NCBI GenBank assembly: GCA_002305415.1
Contig: DBQX01000003.1
Coordinates: 1 to 64,000 of the forward strand
From: Actinomycetales bacterium UBA1383
Lineage (GTDB): Bacteria > Actinomycetota > Actinomycetes > Actinomycetales > Actinomycetaceae
DNA: 64,000 bases
Direction of reading: 5' to 3'
Shown here: positions 51,545 to 59,688 of the stretch, piece after piece
Layout: every line of letters starts with the position of its first letter
How positions within the stretch are numbered: the stretch's first letter is position 1
Notes under the pieces: generated by a model
Seen by the model: only the letters and a program-made list of their open reading frames with translations
Told to the model about the DNA's origin: nothing
Databases searched by the model: none
Made by a program: the position numbers and the translations under genes

Positions 51545-51943
51545 ATGACAATGACTGATCCCATCGCGGACATGCTCACGCGTTTGCGGAACGCCAACTC
51601 GGCGCACCACGAGAGCGTCAGCATGCCGTACTCGAAGCTCAAGGCGTCGATCGCGGAGATCCTCACCCGGGAGGGGTACATCGCGGGCTGGTCCGCGAAG
51701 GACCTCGAGGTGGGCAAGGAGCTCACGCTGACCCTGAAGTTCGGTCCCAACCGGGAGCGCGCGATCGCTGGCGTGCGGCGCATCTCGAAGCCGGGACTGC
51801 GCGTCTACGCGAAGTCCACCAACCTTCCCAGGGTTCTCGGTGGCCTCGGGGTCGCGATCCTGTCCACCTCCTCCGGTCTGCTGACAGACCGCGAGGCCGA
51901 GAACAAGGGTGTGGGCGGGGAAGTCCTCGCCTTCATCTGGTGA
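51545..51943 (+). CDS. rpsH: 30S ribosomal protein S8
   Basis: 132-residue 16S rRNA-binding protein, spc operon repressor in E. coli. TMTDPIADMLTRLRNANSA start and LPRVLGGLGVAILSTSSGLLTDREA are typical. A 60-nt gap precedes it; ribosome site GGAAGGGCGAAGGCCCACC. Confidence 0.97.
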   Translation: MTMTDPIADMLTRLRNANSAHHESVSMPYSKLKASIAEILTREGYIAGWSAKDLEVGKELTLTLKFGPNRERAIAGVRRISKPGLRVYAKSTNLPRVLGGLGVAILSTSSGLLTDREAENKGVGGEVLAFIW

Positions 51944-51962
51944 CCGGAAAGGAGAAGCGGAC

Positions 51963-52502
51963 ATGTCGCGAATTGGCAGGAATCCCATTCCGGTCCCGGC
52001 CGGCGTCGACGTCGCGATCGACGGCCAGGTCGTCACCGTCACGGGCCCGAAGGGCACGTTGTCGCACACCGTCCCGGCGCCGATCGTGGTGTCGCGGGGC
52101 GAGACCGGCGCGGTGCTCGTCACCCGGCCCGACGACGAACGGCGCTCGCGCTCGCTGCACGGCCTGACGCGGACCCTCATCAACAACATGGTCGTGGGCG
52201 TGACACAGGGCTACGAGAAGAAGCTCGAGATCGTCGGCACCGGCTACCGGGTGGTCGCCAAGGGTGACGACCTCGAGTTCGCACTCGGGTTCTCCCACCC
52301 CGTCGTCATCACGCCGCCGGACGGCATCACCTTCTCGGTCCAGGGCCCGACCAGGTTCACCGTGTCGGGAATCTCGAAGCAGCAGGTGGGCGAGGTCGCC
52401 GCCAACATCCGCAAGCTGCGCAAGCCGGAACCCTACAAGGGCAAGGGCGTGCGGTATGCGGGCGAGGTCGTGCGGCGCAAGGTCGGAAAGGCTGGTAAGT
52501 AG
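51963..52502 (+). CDS. rplF: 50S ribosomal protein L6
   Basis: 179-residue protein near the factor site. SRIGRNPIPVPAGVDVAIDG start and the second domain (FSHPVVITPPDGITFSVQGP and KPEPYKGKGVRYAGEVVRRKVGK) are complete. ATG after GGAAAGGAGAAGCGGAC. Confidence 0.97.
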   Translation: MSRIGRNPIPVPAGVDVAIDGQVVTVTGPKGTLSHTVPAPIVVSRGETGAVLVTRPDDERRSRSLHGLTRTLINNMVVGVTQGYEKKLEIVGTGYRVVAKGDDLEFALGFSHPVVITPPDGITFSVQGPTRFTVSGISKQQVGEVAANIRKLRKPEPYKGKGVRYAGEVVRRKVGKAGK

Positions 52503-52505
52503 GCC

Positions 52506-52877
52506 ATGGCAGTTTCCATCAAGGGCAAGGGCAAGGCCATCAGCCGGTCCCGCCGCCATCTCCGGGTACGCAAGAAGGTCGCTGGCACGGCAACGCGCCC
52601 CCGGCTCGTGGTCTCCCGCTCGAACCGCCACATGGTGGCTCAGCTGGTGGACGACACCACCGGCCACACGCTCGTGTCCGCCTCGACACTCGAGGTTGAC
52701 ATGCGCGCGTCTGACGGCACAAAGACGGACAAGGCGCGGAAGGTCGGCCAGCTGATCGCACTGCGCTCGAAGAGCGCGGGCATCGAGGCCGCCGTGTTCG
52801 ACCGCGGCGGGAACAAGTACCACGGCCGGGTGGCCGCCGTCGCTGACGGCGCCCGCGACGGCGGGCTCAGCCTGTAA
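52506..52877 (+). CDS. rplR: 50S ribosomal protein L18
   Basis: 123-residue 5S rRNA-binding protein. RRHLRVRKKVAGTATRPRLVVSRSNRHMVAQLVDD and the C-terminal FDRGGNKYHGRVAAVADGARDGGL are typical. Starts 3 nt after rplF. Confidence 0.97.
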   Translation: MAVSIKGKGKAISRSRRHLRVRKKVAGTATRPRLVVSRSNRHMVAQLVDDTTGHTLVSASTLEVDMRASDGTKTDKARKVGQLIALRSKSAGIEAAVFDRGGNKYHGRVAAVADGARDGGLSL

Positions 52878-52905
52878 CCAACGAACGAGAGCAGAGGAAG
52901 ATCTG

Positions 52906-53598
52906 ATGGCTGCACAGCAGCGAAGCAGGGCCGGCTCCGGCACGGAGGCCGCAGGCGAGGGCCGCGAGTCCCGCAGCGAGCGGCGGGAGTCCCGCCGGGA
53001 CAGCACATCGCGGCGTACCGAGGAGAAGAGCCAATACCTGGAGCGCGTCGTCGCGATCAATCGCGTCGCCAAGGTCGTCAAGGGTGGGCGGCGGTTCTCC
53101 TTCACCGCCCTGGTCGTGGTCGGTGACGGCGACGGCACGGTCGGCGTCGGGTACGGCAAGGCCAAGGAGGTGCCCGCCGCGATCGCCAAGGGCGTCGAGG
53201 AGGCCAAGAAGCACTTCTTCTCGGTGCCACGCATCGGCCGCACCATCCCGCACGAGGTGCGGGGAGAGGCAGCCGCGGGCGTCGTGTTCCTCAGGCCCGC
53301 GTCCCCGGGTACCGGGGTCATCGCCGGCGGTCCTGTCCGGGCCGTCCTCGAGTGCGCGGGGATCCACGACATCCTGAGCAAGTCGATGGGATCGGACAAC
53401 GCGATCAACATCGTCCACGCGACCGTGGCCGCTTTGCGGCTGCTCGAGCAGCCCGAGGCGGTCGCCGCCCGCCGTGGCCTCCCGCTGGAGCACGTGGCTC
53501 CCGCCGGGTTGCTGCGTGCCCGGGCGCGCGCGGACGAGCGGGCCCGGCACGAGGCCGACATCAAGCTCGCCGAGGCCAACGCAGGAGCAGGTGCATGA
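52906..53598 (+). CDS. rpsE: 30S ribosomal protein S5
   Basis: 230-residue decoding-fidelity protein. An Arg/Glu/Ser-rich N-terminal extension of about 40 residues precedes the dsRNA-binding domain (YLERVVAINRVAKVVKGGRRFSFTALVVVGDG), where the spectinomycin loop is normal. A C-terminal tail follows. The stop overlaps the rpmD ATG. Confidence 0.97.
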   Translation: MAAQQRSRAGSGTEAAGEGRESRSERRESRRDSTSRRTEEKSQYLERVVAINRVAKVVKGGRRFSFTALVVVGDGDGTVGVGYGKAKEVPAAIAKGVEEAKKHFFSVPRIGRTIPHEVRGEAAAGVVFLRPASPGTGVIAGGPVRAVLECAGIHDILSKSMGSDNAINIVHATVAALRLLEQPEAVAARRGLPLEHVAPAGLLRARARADERARHEADIKLAEANAGAGA

Positions 53599-53774
53599 TG
53601 CTCAAGGTGACCCAGATCAAGTCCGCCATCGGCGGCAAGCAGAACCAGCGTGACACGCTGCGGTCCCTCGGCCTGCGCCGGATCGGCCAGTCGGTCGAGC
53701 GGCCGGACGACGAGGTGACGCGCGGCATGATCCGGACGGTGGCCCACCTGGTCTCCGTCGAGGAGGTGAAGTGA
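53595..53774 (+). CDS. rpmD: 50S ribosomal protein L30
   Basis: 59-residue protein. LKVTQIKSAIGGKQNQRDTLRSLGLRRIGQ is the family core. AGGAG lies 7 nt before the ATG at 53595; a second ATG follows directly. The 3' end has the strong AGGAGGTGAAG used by rplO. Confidence 0.95.
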   Translation: MMLKVTQIKSAIGGKQNQRDTLRSLGLRRIGQSVERPDDEVTRGMIRTVAHLVSVEEVK

Positions 53775-54229
53775 TGGCCGAGAAGGTCAACGTGCTGAAG
53801 GTCCACCACCTGCGCCCCGCTCCCGGCGCCAAGACGGCGAAGACCCGGGTTGGGCGCGGTGAGGGCTCCAAGGGCAAGACGGCCGGCCGGGGCACCAAGG
53901 GAACGAAGGCGCGCTACCAGGTGCCTGCCCGCTTCGAGGGTGGCCAGATGCCCCTGCACATGCGGCTTCCCAAGCTGCGTGGCTTCAAGAACCCGTTCCG
54001 GGTGGAGTACCAGGTCGTGAACCTCGAGAAGCTCGCTGAGCTCTTCCCGGAGGGCGGGCGCGTCGAGGTGGCCGACCTCGTCGAGAAGGGCGCCGTGCGC
54101 AAGGGGCACCTCGTCAAGGTCCTCGGCACCGGGGAGGTCTCCGCTGCCTACGAGCTTGAGGTCGACGCGTGGTCGAACTCCGCGAAGCAGAAGATCGAGG
54201 CTGCTGGCGGCAGCATCGCGCAGCCGTAG
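53774..54229 (+). CDS. rplO: 50S ribosomal protein L15
   Basis: 151-residue protein. LKVHHLRPAPGAKTAKTRVGRGEGSKGKTAGRGTKGTKAR start and the conserved RRGFKNPF-type RGFKNPFRVEYQVVNLEKL core. The ATG at 53774 (TGATG with rpmD) is preferred over the GTG 3 nt earlier on ribosome-site spacing. Confidence 0.96.
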   Translation: MAEKVNVLKVHHLRPAPGAKTAKTRVGRGEGSKGKTAGRGTKGTKARYQVPARFEGGQMPLHMRLPKLRGFKNPFRVEYQVVNLEKLAELFPEGGRVEVADLVEKGAVRKGHLVKVLGTGEVSAAYELEVDAWSNSAKQKIEAAGGSIAQP

Positions 54230-54247
54230 GACCCACATCCCACGCAC

Positions 54248-54276
54248 CCTGCCCCCGTGACGCGCACGGGGGCAGG
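54248..54276 (+). terminator. hairpin after rplO
   Basis: CCTGCCCCCGTG/CACGGGGGCAGG, a perfect 12-bp stem with a 5-nt loop, followed by TGTGTT. Probable terminator or processing point between the spc genes and secY. Confidence 0.65.
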
Positions 54277-54313
54277 TGTGTTACGGGCGGGCTGGCTGCC
54301 CGGACAATCACGA

Positions 54314-54319
54314 TAGGCT
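54314..54319 (+). promoter_or_regulatory. candidate -10 of the secY-adk-map transcript
   Basis: TAGGCT 36 nt before the secY start and directly downstream of the rplO hairpin. The -35 is unclear, so support comes mainly from position. Confidence 0.35.
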
Positions 54320-54355
54320 GGACGGTGGGCTGAGGCCCGCAGCCGAGGAGGTACA

Positions 54356-55645
54356 TTGCTCAGCGCATTCGCACAGGCCTTCCGGACGCCTGACCTGAGA
54401 CGCAAGCTGCTGTTCACGTTGGGGATCATGGCCCTGTTCCGCCTGGGGGCCTTCATCCCCGCTCCCGGAGTGAGCTACGCCAACGTGCAGCAGTGCGCGG
54501 CCGCGTCGTCCAACTCGATCATGGACATGGTCAACCTGTTCTCGGGCGGCGGACTCCTGCAGCTGTCGGTGTTCGCGCTGGGCATCATGCCCTACATCAC
54601 CGCGTCGATCATCATCCAGCTGCTGCGGGTCGCGATCCCGCGGTTCGAGGAACTGCACAAAGAGGGTCAGGCAGGGACCGCGAAGCTCACGCAGTACACG
54701 CGCTACCTGACGCTCGGGCTGGGCCTCCTGCAGTCGGTCACCGTCGTCACCCTCGCCATCTCCGACCGGCTGTACCCGGGCTGCCCGGTCAGCCCGATCC
54801 CGGATGAGTCGCCGTGGAACCTGTTCCTCGTGGTGCTGGCCATGACCGTGGGTACCGGCCTGATCATGTGGCTCGGCGAGCTGATCACGGAGCGCGGCGT
54901 CGGCAACGGGATGTCGCTGCTCATCTTCACGTCGATCGTGGCGTCCTTCCCGGCCCAGATGATCTCGCTCGCGGGTGGCGCCAACGGCTTCGCCAACCTG
55001 ACCATCATGCTGCTGGTCATCCTGCTCATCACCCTCGCGGTGGTGTTCGTGGAGCAGTCCCAGCGCCGGATCCCGGTCCAGTATGCGAAGCGGATGGTCG
55101 GGCGGCGGCTGTACGGCGGGTCCACCACCTACATCCCGCTGCGCATCAACCAGGCGGGCGTGATCCCCGTGATCTTCGCGTCCTCGATTCTCCAGATCCC
55201 CGTGCTGGCCGCGCAGTTCGCACCCACGGCACCCTGGTCGCTCTGGCTGCAGGAGCACTTCCTGGTGAGGCAGGGCGTGTGGTACATGCTGGTCTACGGA
55301 CTGCTGATCGTGTTCTTCGCCTTCTTCTACACCTCCATCACCTTCAACCCGGAGGAGGTGGCCGACAACATGAAGCGCTACGGCGGCTTCATCCCGGGCA
55401 TCCGGGCGGGCAAGCCCACCGCCGACTACCTCAACTACGTGATGACCCGGCTCACCTGGCCGGGCTCGATCTACCTGGCGATCGTGGCCCTCGTCCCGGT
55501 TGTCGTGATCGCCTCCATGGGCGTCTCCCAATCCATGCAGTTCGGAGGAACGACCATCATGATCATGGTGGGCGTGGGACTGCAGACGGTGAAGGAGATC
55601 GACTCGCAGCTGCAGCAACGCCACTACGAAGGGTTCCTCCAATGA
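54356..55645 (+). CDS. secY: preprotein translocase subunit SecY
   Basis: 429-residue channel subunit with ten hydrophobic helices. The RRKLLFTLGIMALFRLGAFIPAPGV start, plug region after residue 50, and TM segments with ERGVGNGMSLLIFTSIVA and IPVQYAKRMVGRR are typical. TTG start with the strong GAGGAGGT. The stop overlaps adk (ATGA). Confidence 0.97.
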   Translation: MLSAFAQAFRTPDLRRKLLFTLGIMALFRLGAFIPAPGVSYANVQQCAAASSNSIMDMVNLFSGGGLLQLSVFALGIMPYITASIIIQLLRVAIPRFEELHKEGQAGTAKLTQYTRYLTLGLGLLQSVTVVTLAISDRLYPGCPVSPIPDESPWNLFLVVLAMTVGTGLIMWLGELITERGVGNGMSLLIFTSIVASFPAQMISLAGGANGFANLTIMLLVILLITLAVVFVEQSQRRIPVQYAKRMVGRRLYGGSTTYIPLRINQAGVIPVIFASSILQIPVLAAQFAPTAPWSLWLQEHFLVRQGVWYMLVYGLLIVFFAFFYTSITFNPEEVADNMKRYGGFIPGIRAGKPTADYLNYVMTRLTWPGSIYLAIVALVPVVVIASMGVSQSMQFGGTTIMIMVGVGLQTVKEIDSQLQQRHYEGFLQ

Positions 55646-56208
55646 GCCGGAGACTCGTGGTCCTGGGCGCTCCCGGGGCAGGCAAGGGGACACAGGCAGC
55701 CCGTATCAGCGAGCACCTGGGAATCCCCACCATCTCGACCGGTGCGCTGTTCCGGTCCCACATGGCCGCGAGGGACGAGCTCGGCACACTCGTCGCGGGC
55801 TACATCGACGCCGGCAACCTCGTCCCGGATGAGGTGACGACCCGTATGGTGGCTGAGCGACTCGCCGAGCCGGACGTCGTGGAGGGCTTCATCCTCGACG
55901 GCTACCCGCGCAACCTGGCCCAGGCGGAGCAGCTCGACGTGATGCTCGCCGACAGGCCGCTCGACGCCGTCGTGGAGTTCGTCGTGGACACGGAGGCCGT
56001 GGTCGAGCGGCTGCTGCGGCGCGCCGAGATCGAGGGCAGGAGCGACGACACCGCGGACGTCATCCGTCACCGCATCGAGGTCTACCACGAGAACACGGCC
56101 CCGCTCGTCGATCACTACCGGGGCCGCGGGCTCCTCCTCGAGGTGGACGCGATGGGACAGATCGACGACGTCACGGAACGCACCCTGGCTGCCCTGGAGA
56201 ACGCGTAG
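55642..56208 (+). CDS. adk: adenylate kinase, short form
   Basis: 188-residue enzyme for AMP + ATP interconversion. P-loop GAPGAGKGTQ (near residue 8), TGALFRSHMA, GFILDGYPRN and the short lid RRAEIEGRSDDTADVIRHRI. The lid lacks the long insertion with zinc ligands, as in actinobacteria. Coupled to secY. Confidence 0.96.
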   Translation: MSRRLVVLGAPGAGKGTQAARISEHLGIPTISTGALFRSHMAARDELGTLVAGYIDAGNLVPDEVTTRMVAERLAEPDVVEGFILDGYPRNLAQAEQLDVMLADRPLDAVVEFVVDTEAVVERLLRRAEIEGRSDDTADVIRHRIEVYHENTAPLVDHYRGRGLLLEVDAMGQIDDVTERTLAALENA

Positions 56209-57051
56209 GTGTTCCGCGAGCGGATGGAGCTCAAGTCGCGGGAGCAGGTCCGCGCGATGCGGCGCGCCGGACTGGTGGTGGCCGCGATGCTCGCCGAGGT
56301 GCGTGCGGCCATCCGCCCCGGCGTCACGACGGCGGAGCTGGACGCGATCGCCGCGGCCCACCTCGACCGCGCCGGCGCCCTGTCGAACTTCAGGGGGTAC
56401 CACGGCTATCCGGCGACCGTGTGCATCTCGGTCAACGAGGAGATCGTGCACGGGATCCCGGGCGAGCGGAGGATCCGGGCGGGTGACGTCGTCTCGGTCG
56501 ACGGCGGCTGCTCGGTTCCGGGCCCGAACGGCAGGCGGTGGCACGGCGACAGCGCCTTCACGGTGGTCGTCGAGCCCGCGCAGGCCGCTGACGCGGTGCT
56601 CGCGGCCATCACCGAGGAGGCCCTGTGGGCGGCGATCGCCGCGCTCGCCGGGGGAGATCGCCTCGGGGTCGTCGGGGACGCGGTCGAGGCCGTGGTGCGG
56701 GAGCACGGCGAGCGCGGGGTGCGGCTGTCGATCGTCCGCGAGTACGTCGGTCACGGCATCGGGTCCCAGATGCACCAGCCGCCCGAGGTGCTGAACTACT
56801 CGACGCGCGAGCGTGGCCCCCGGTTGCGTCCCGGCATGGTCCTCGCGGTCGAGCCGATGCTCGCCGGCGGATCGCCGGCGAACCGGACGCTCGCGGACGG
56901 CTGGACCGTGGTCACGAGTGACGGGTCCCACGCCGCCCACTGGGAGCACACCGTTGCGCTGCTCCCCGGAGGCGTGCACGTCCTGACCGCCGCCGACGGA
57001 GGGGCGGCCGGCCTGGCACGCCACGGGCTGGCGCCCGCACCCCTTGACTGA
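56209..57051 (+). CDS. map: methionine aminopeptidase type I
   Basis: 280-residue dinuclear-metal protease removing N-terminal Met. Ligands: Asp in VSVDGG, Asp in WHGDSAF, His in VGHGIGSQMHQPP, Glu in LAVEPML and Glu in WEHT. Between the two Asp there are 15 residues rather than the usual 10, an insertion of 5 (SVPGPNGRR region). GTG at 56209 directly follows the adk stop; an ATG at 56224 (MELKSREQ) is an alternative start. Confidence 0.93.
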   Translation: MFRERMELKSREQVRAMRRAGLVVAAMLAEVRAAIRPGVTTAELDAIAAAHLDRAGALSNFRGYHGYPATVCISVNEEIVHGIPGERRIRAGDVVSVDGGCSVPGPNGRRWHGDSAFTVVVEPAQAADAVLAAITEEALWAAIAALAGGDRLGVVGDAVEAVVREHGERGVRLSIVREYVGHGIGSQMHQPPEVLNYSTRERGPRLRPGMVLAVEPMLAGGSPANRTLADGWTVVTSDGSHAAHWEHTVALLPGGVHVLTAADGGAAGLARHGLAPAPLD

Positions 57052-57073
57052 GCCCCAGGTCACCCGGGGCCGG

Positions 57074-57103
57074 TTTCGTCCTCCTGTCCCGATGCCGTAG
57101 GAT
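57074..57103 (+). promoter_or_regulatory. candidate infA promoter
   Basis: -10 TAGGAT (57098-57103) with a poor -35 (TTTCGT, 57074-57079, 18-nt spacer). It would give a leader of about 110 nt before infA. The first 15 nt after the map stop can form a short GCCCC/GGGGC stem. Confidence 0.4.
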
Positions 57104-57218
57104 GGTCCGTTGGATGAGCGTGTCCGCGTGCTTTCGCGCGCGTGGTGCGCCGTCGTCGACGGAACCCCCCACCAACGGTGGTTCCTCGACGCCTGCAGGG
57201 TGAGAGTTAGCGGAGGAC

Positions 57219-57440
57219 ATGGCGAAGAAGGACGGCGTCATCGAGGTTGAGGGCAGTGTCGTGGAGGCACTGCCCAACGCGATGTTCCGGGTGCGGCTGG
57301 CCAACGGGCACGTGGTGCTGGCCCACATCTCGGGCAAGATGCGGCAGCACTACATCCGCATCCTCCCCGAGGACCGGGTGGTCGTGGAACTCAGCCCGTA
57401 CGACCTGTCCCGGGGTCGCATCGTCTACCGGTACAAGTAG
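57219..57440 (+). CDS. infA: translation initiation factor IF-1
   Basis: 73-residue OB-fold factor. AKKDGVIEVEGSVVEALPNAMFRVRLANGHVVLAHISGKMR is the standard start and core, ending in YDLSRGRIVYRYK. ATG after GCGGAGGAC. First gene of the alpha group with rpmJ and rpsM. Confidence 0.98.
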   Translation: MAKKDGVIEVEGSVVEALPNAMFRVRLANGHVVLAHISGKMRQHYIRILPEDRVVVELSPYDLSRGRIVYRYK

Positions 57441-57474
57441 AGGTGCCCCGGGCCGGGCACGGACAGGACGAATC

Positions 57475-57588
57475 ATGAAGGTCAAGCCGAGCGTCAAGAA
57501 GGTGTGCGACAAGTGCAAGGTGATCCGCCGTCACGGTCGGGTCATGGTCATTTGCGAGAACCAGCGGCACAAGCAGCGCCAGGGCTGA
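57475..57588 (+). CDS. rpmJ: 50S ribosomal protein L36, zinc form
   Basis: 37-residue protein, MKVKPSVKKVCDKCKVIRRHG, then CENQRHKQRQG. The zinc ligands C-x2-C, C and H are all present. Located 34 nt after infA; the following 151-nt gap holds a 6-bp CCCACA/TGTGGG stem but no gene. Confidence 0.96.
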   Translation: MKVKPSVKKVCDKCKVIRRHGRVMVICENQRHKQRQG

Positions 57589-57739
57589 ATCCGGTGTCCG
57601 CACGGCGGGCACCACAGCCCGTCGCCAGTGCGTCCGGTCCAGGGACCGCGCACAACCCCCGGTTCGGAGGCTGGGGCCCACAATCCTGTGGGAAGGCGAC
57701 GGGCAAGACCTCCGAGACACTCCCAGGAGAAGACTGACA

Positions 57740-58114
57740 GTGGCACGTATCGCCGGCGTCGACCTCCCCCGCGAGAAGCGGCTGGAGATTGCGCTCACCT
57801 ACATCTACGGCGTCGGGCGCACCCGCGCGAAGGAAACCCTCGACGCGACGGGAATCTCGCCCGACCTCCGCGTCAAGGACATGACCGACACCGACCTCGT
57901 CGCACTGCGCGACTACATCGACGCCAACTACAAGGTCGAGGGTGACCTCCGCCGCGAGGTGGCCGCGGACATCCGCCGCAAGGTGGAGATCGGGTGCTAC
58001 CAGGGGCTGCGCCACCGCCGCGGCCTTCCCGTGCACGGCCAGCGCACGAAGACGAACGCCCGTACGCGCAAGGGTCCGAAGCGGACCGTCGCGGGCAAGA
58101 AGAAGGCCCGGTAA
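57740..58114 (+). CDS. rpsM: 30S ribosomal protein S13
   Basis: 124-residue head protein contacting tRNA and L5. ARIAGVDLPREKRLEIALTYIYGVGRTRAKE start and GLPVHGQRTKTNARTRKGPKR tail are typical. GTG start with CCAGGAGAAGACTGACA. Confidence 0.97.
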   Translation: MARIAGVDLPREKRLEIALTYIYGVGRTRAKETLDATGISPDLRVKDMTDTDLVALRDYIDANYKVEGDLRREVAADIRRKVEIGCYQGLRHRRGLPVHGQRTKTNARTRKGPKRTVAGKKKAR

Positions 58115-58156
58115 CGGCCAGCGCACCGCTGAGAGACCTCAAGGAGAGAAACGCAG

Positions 58157-58564
58157 ATGCCCCCCAAGTCCCGCACGACCGGCGCCTCCCGCAAGGGCCG
58201 CCGGAAGGAAAAGAAGAATGTTGCCCATGGCAACGCCTACATCAAGTCGACCTTCAACAACACGATCGTGTCCATCACGGACCCGACCGGCGCCGTGATC
58301 GCCTGGGCCTCCTCCGGGCAGGTCGGCTTCAAGGGCTCGCGGAAGTCGACGCCCTTCGCCGCGCAGCTCGCTGCCGAGGCCGCGGCCAGGCGCGCGCAGG
58401 AGCACGGCATGAAGAAGGTCGACGTCTTCGTCAAGGGCCCCGGCTCGGGCCGTGAGACGGCGATCCGTTCCCTGCAGGCCACCGGCCTCGAGGTCGGGTC
58501 AATCTCCGATGTGACGCCGCAGGCGCACAACGGCTGCCGTCCCCCCAAGCGCCGCCGCGTCTGA
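58157..58564 (+). CDS. rpsK: 30S ribosomal protein S11
   Basis: 135-residue platform protein. NVAHGNAYIKSTFNNTIVSITDPTGAVIAWASSGQVGFKGSRKSTPFAAQLAAE and the end DVTPQAHNGCRPPKRRRV are conserved. Directly followed by rpoA after a 90-nt gap; rpsD is absent between them. Confidence 0.97.
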   Translation: MPPKSRTTGASRKGRRKEKKNVAHGNAYIKSTFNNTIVSITDPTGAVIAWASSGQVGFKGSRKSTPFAAQLAAEAAARRAQEHGMKKVDVFVKGPGSGRETAIRSLQATGLEVGSISDVTPQAHNGCRPPKRRRV

Positions 58565-58588
58565 CCGAACCACCGGATCGTCGAGTTC

Positions 58589-58608
58589 CCCCGGGCTGAT
58601 GCCCGGGG
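58589..58608 (+). other. hairpin between rpsK and rpoA
   Basis: CCCCGGGC/GCCCGGGG, a perfect 8-bp stem with a TGAT loop. It stands where rpsD lies in many bacteria. May modulate the rpsK-rpoA junction. No U-tract. Confidence 0.45.
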
Positions 58609-58654
58609 CCAACGCCCGCGTCATATGGCGGATGCAGGCTGAAAGGAAGAGACC

Positions 58655-59668
58655 GTGCTCATCGCACAACGCCCCACCCTGACCGAGGACGTCGTCGCCG
58701 ACCACCGTTCCCGGTTCATCATCGAGCCCCTCGAGCCCGGGTTCGGGTACACGCTCGGTAACTCCATGCGTCGCACGCTGCTCTCGTCCATCCCGGGCGC
58801 GGCGGTGACCTCCATCCGGATCGACGGGGTGCTCCACGAGTTCTCCACCGTCCCCGGGGTGAAGGAGGACGTCGCGGAGATCATCCTGAACATCAAGAAC
58901 ATCGTCGTCTCCTCGGAGCACGACGAGCCCGTGGTGATGTACCTCCGCAAGCAGGGGCCCGGTACAGTCACCGCGGGGGACATCACTCCTCCTGCGGGCG
59001 TCGAGGTCCACAACCCGGAGCTGCACATCGCGACCATCAACGCGAAGGGCAAGCTCGAGGTGGAACTCACCGTCGAGCGCGGCCGGGGGTACGTCTCCGC
59101 CGTCCAGAACAAGGCCGTGGACGCCGAGATCGGGCGGATCCCCGTGGACTCCATCTACTCGCCGGTCCTCAAGGTGACCTACAAGGTCGAGGCGACCCGC
59201 GTGGAGCAGCGCACCGACTTCGACCGGCTCATCATCGACGTCGAGACGAAGCCGGCGATCGCGCCGCGCGACGCCCTGGCCTCGGCCGGCAAGACCCTGG
59301 TGGAGCTGTTCGGCCTCGCCCGGGAGCTGAACGTCGAGGCCGAGGGCATCGAGATCGGCCCCTCGCCCTCCGACGCGGCACTCGCCCAGGACCTCGCCCT
59401 GCCCATCGAGGACCTCGGACTGCTCTCCCGGTCGTACAACTGCCTGAAGCGTGAGGGCATCCACACGGTGGGTGAGCTCGTCGCGCGGTCCGAGGCGGAC
59501 CTGCTGGACATCCGCAACTTCGGCGCGAAGTCCATCACCGAGATCAAGGAGAAGCTGACCGGCCTCGGGCTGTCCCTCAAGGACTCGCCGGCCGACTTCG
59601 ACCCGACGATGCACTTCGGCGGCGACATCGACTACGACGGCGACGTCCAGTTCAGCGACGAGCGCTGA
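58655..59668 (+). CDS. rpoA: RNA polymerase alpha subunit
   Basis: 337-residue subunit for assembly and UP-element binding. The N-terminal domain (FIIEPLEPGFGYTLGNSMRRTLLSSIPGAAV) and C-terminal domain (SYNCLKREGIHTVGELVARSEADLLDIRNFGAKSITEIKEKL) are separated by a linker near residue 235. GTG start after GAAAGGAAGAGACC. Confidence 0.98.
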   Translation: MLIAQRPTLTEDVVADHRSRFIIEPLEPGFGYTLGNSMRRTLLSSIPGAAVTSIRIDGVLHEFSTVPGVKEDVAEIILNIKNIVVSSEHDEPVVMYLRKQGPGTVTAGDITPPAGVEVHNPELHIATINAKGKLEVELTVERGRGYVSAVQNKAVDAEIGRIPVDSIYSPVLKVTYKVEATRVEQRTDFDRLIIDVETKPAIAPRDALASAGKTLVELFGLARELNVEAEGIEIGPSPSDAALAQDLALPIEDLGLLSRSYNCLKREGIHTVGELVARSEADLLDIRNFGAKSITEIKEKLTGLGLSLKDSPADFDPTMHFGGDIDYDGDVQFSDER

Positions 59669-59688
59669 GTTCCAGAAGGAGAGATCAC

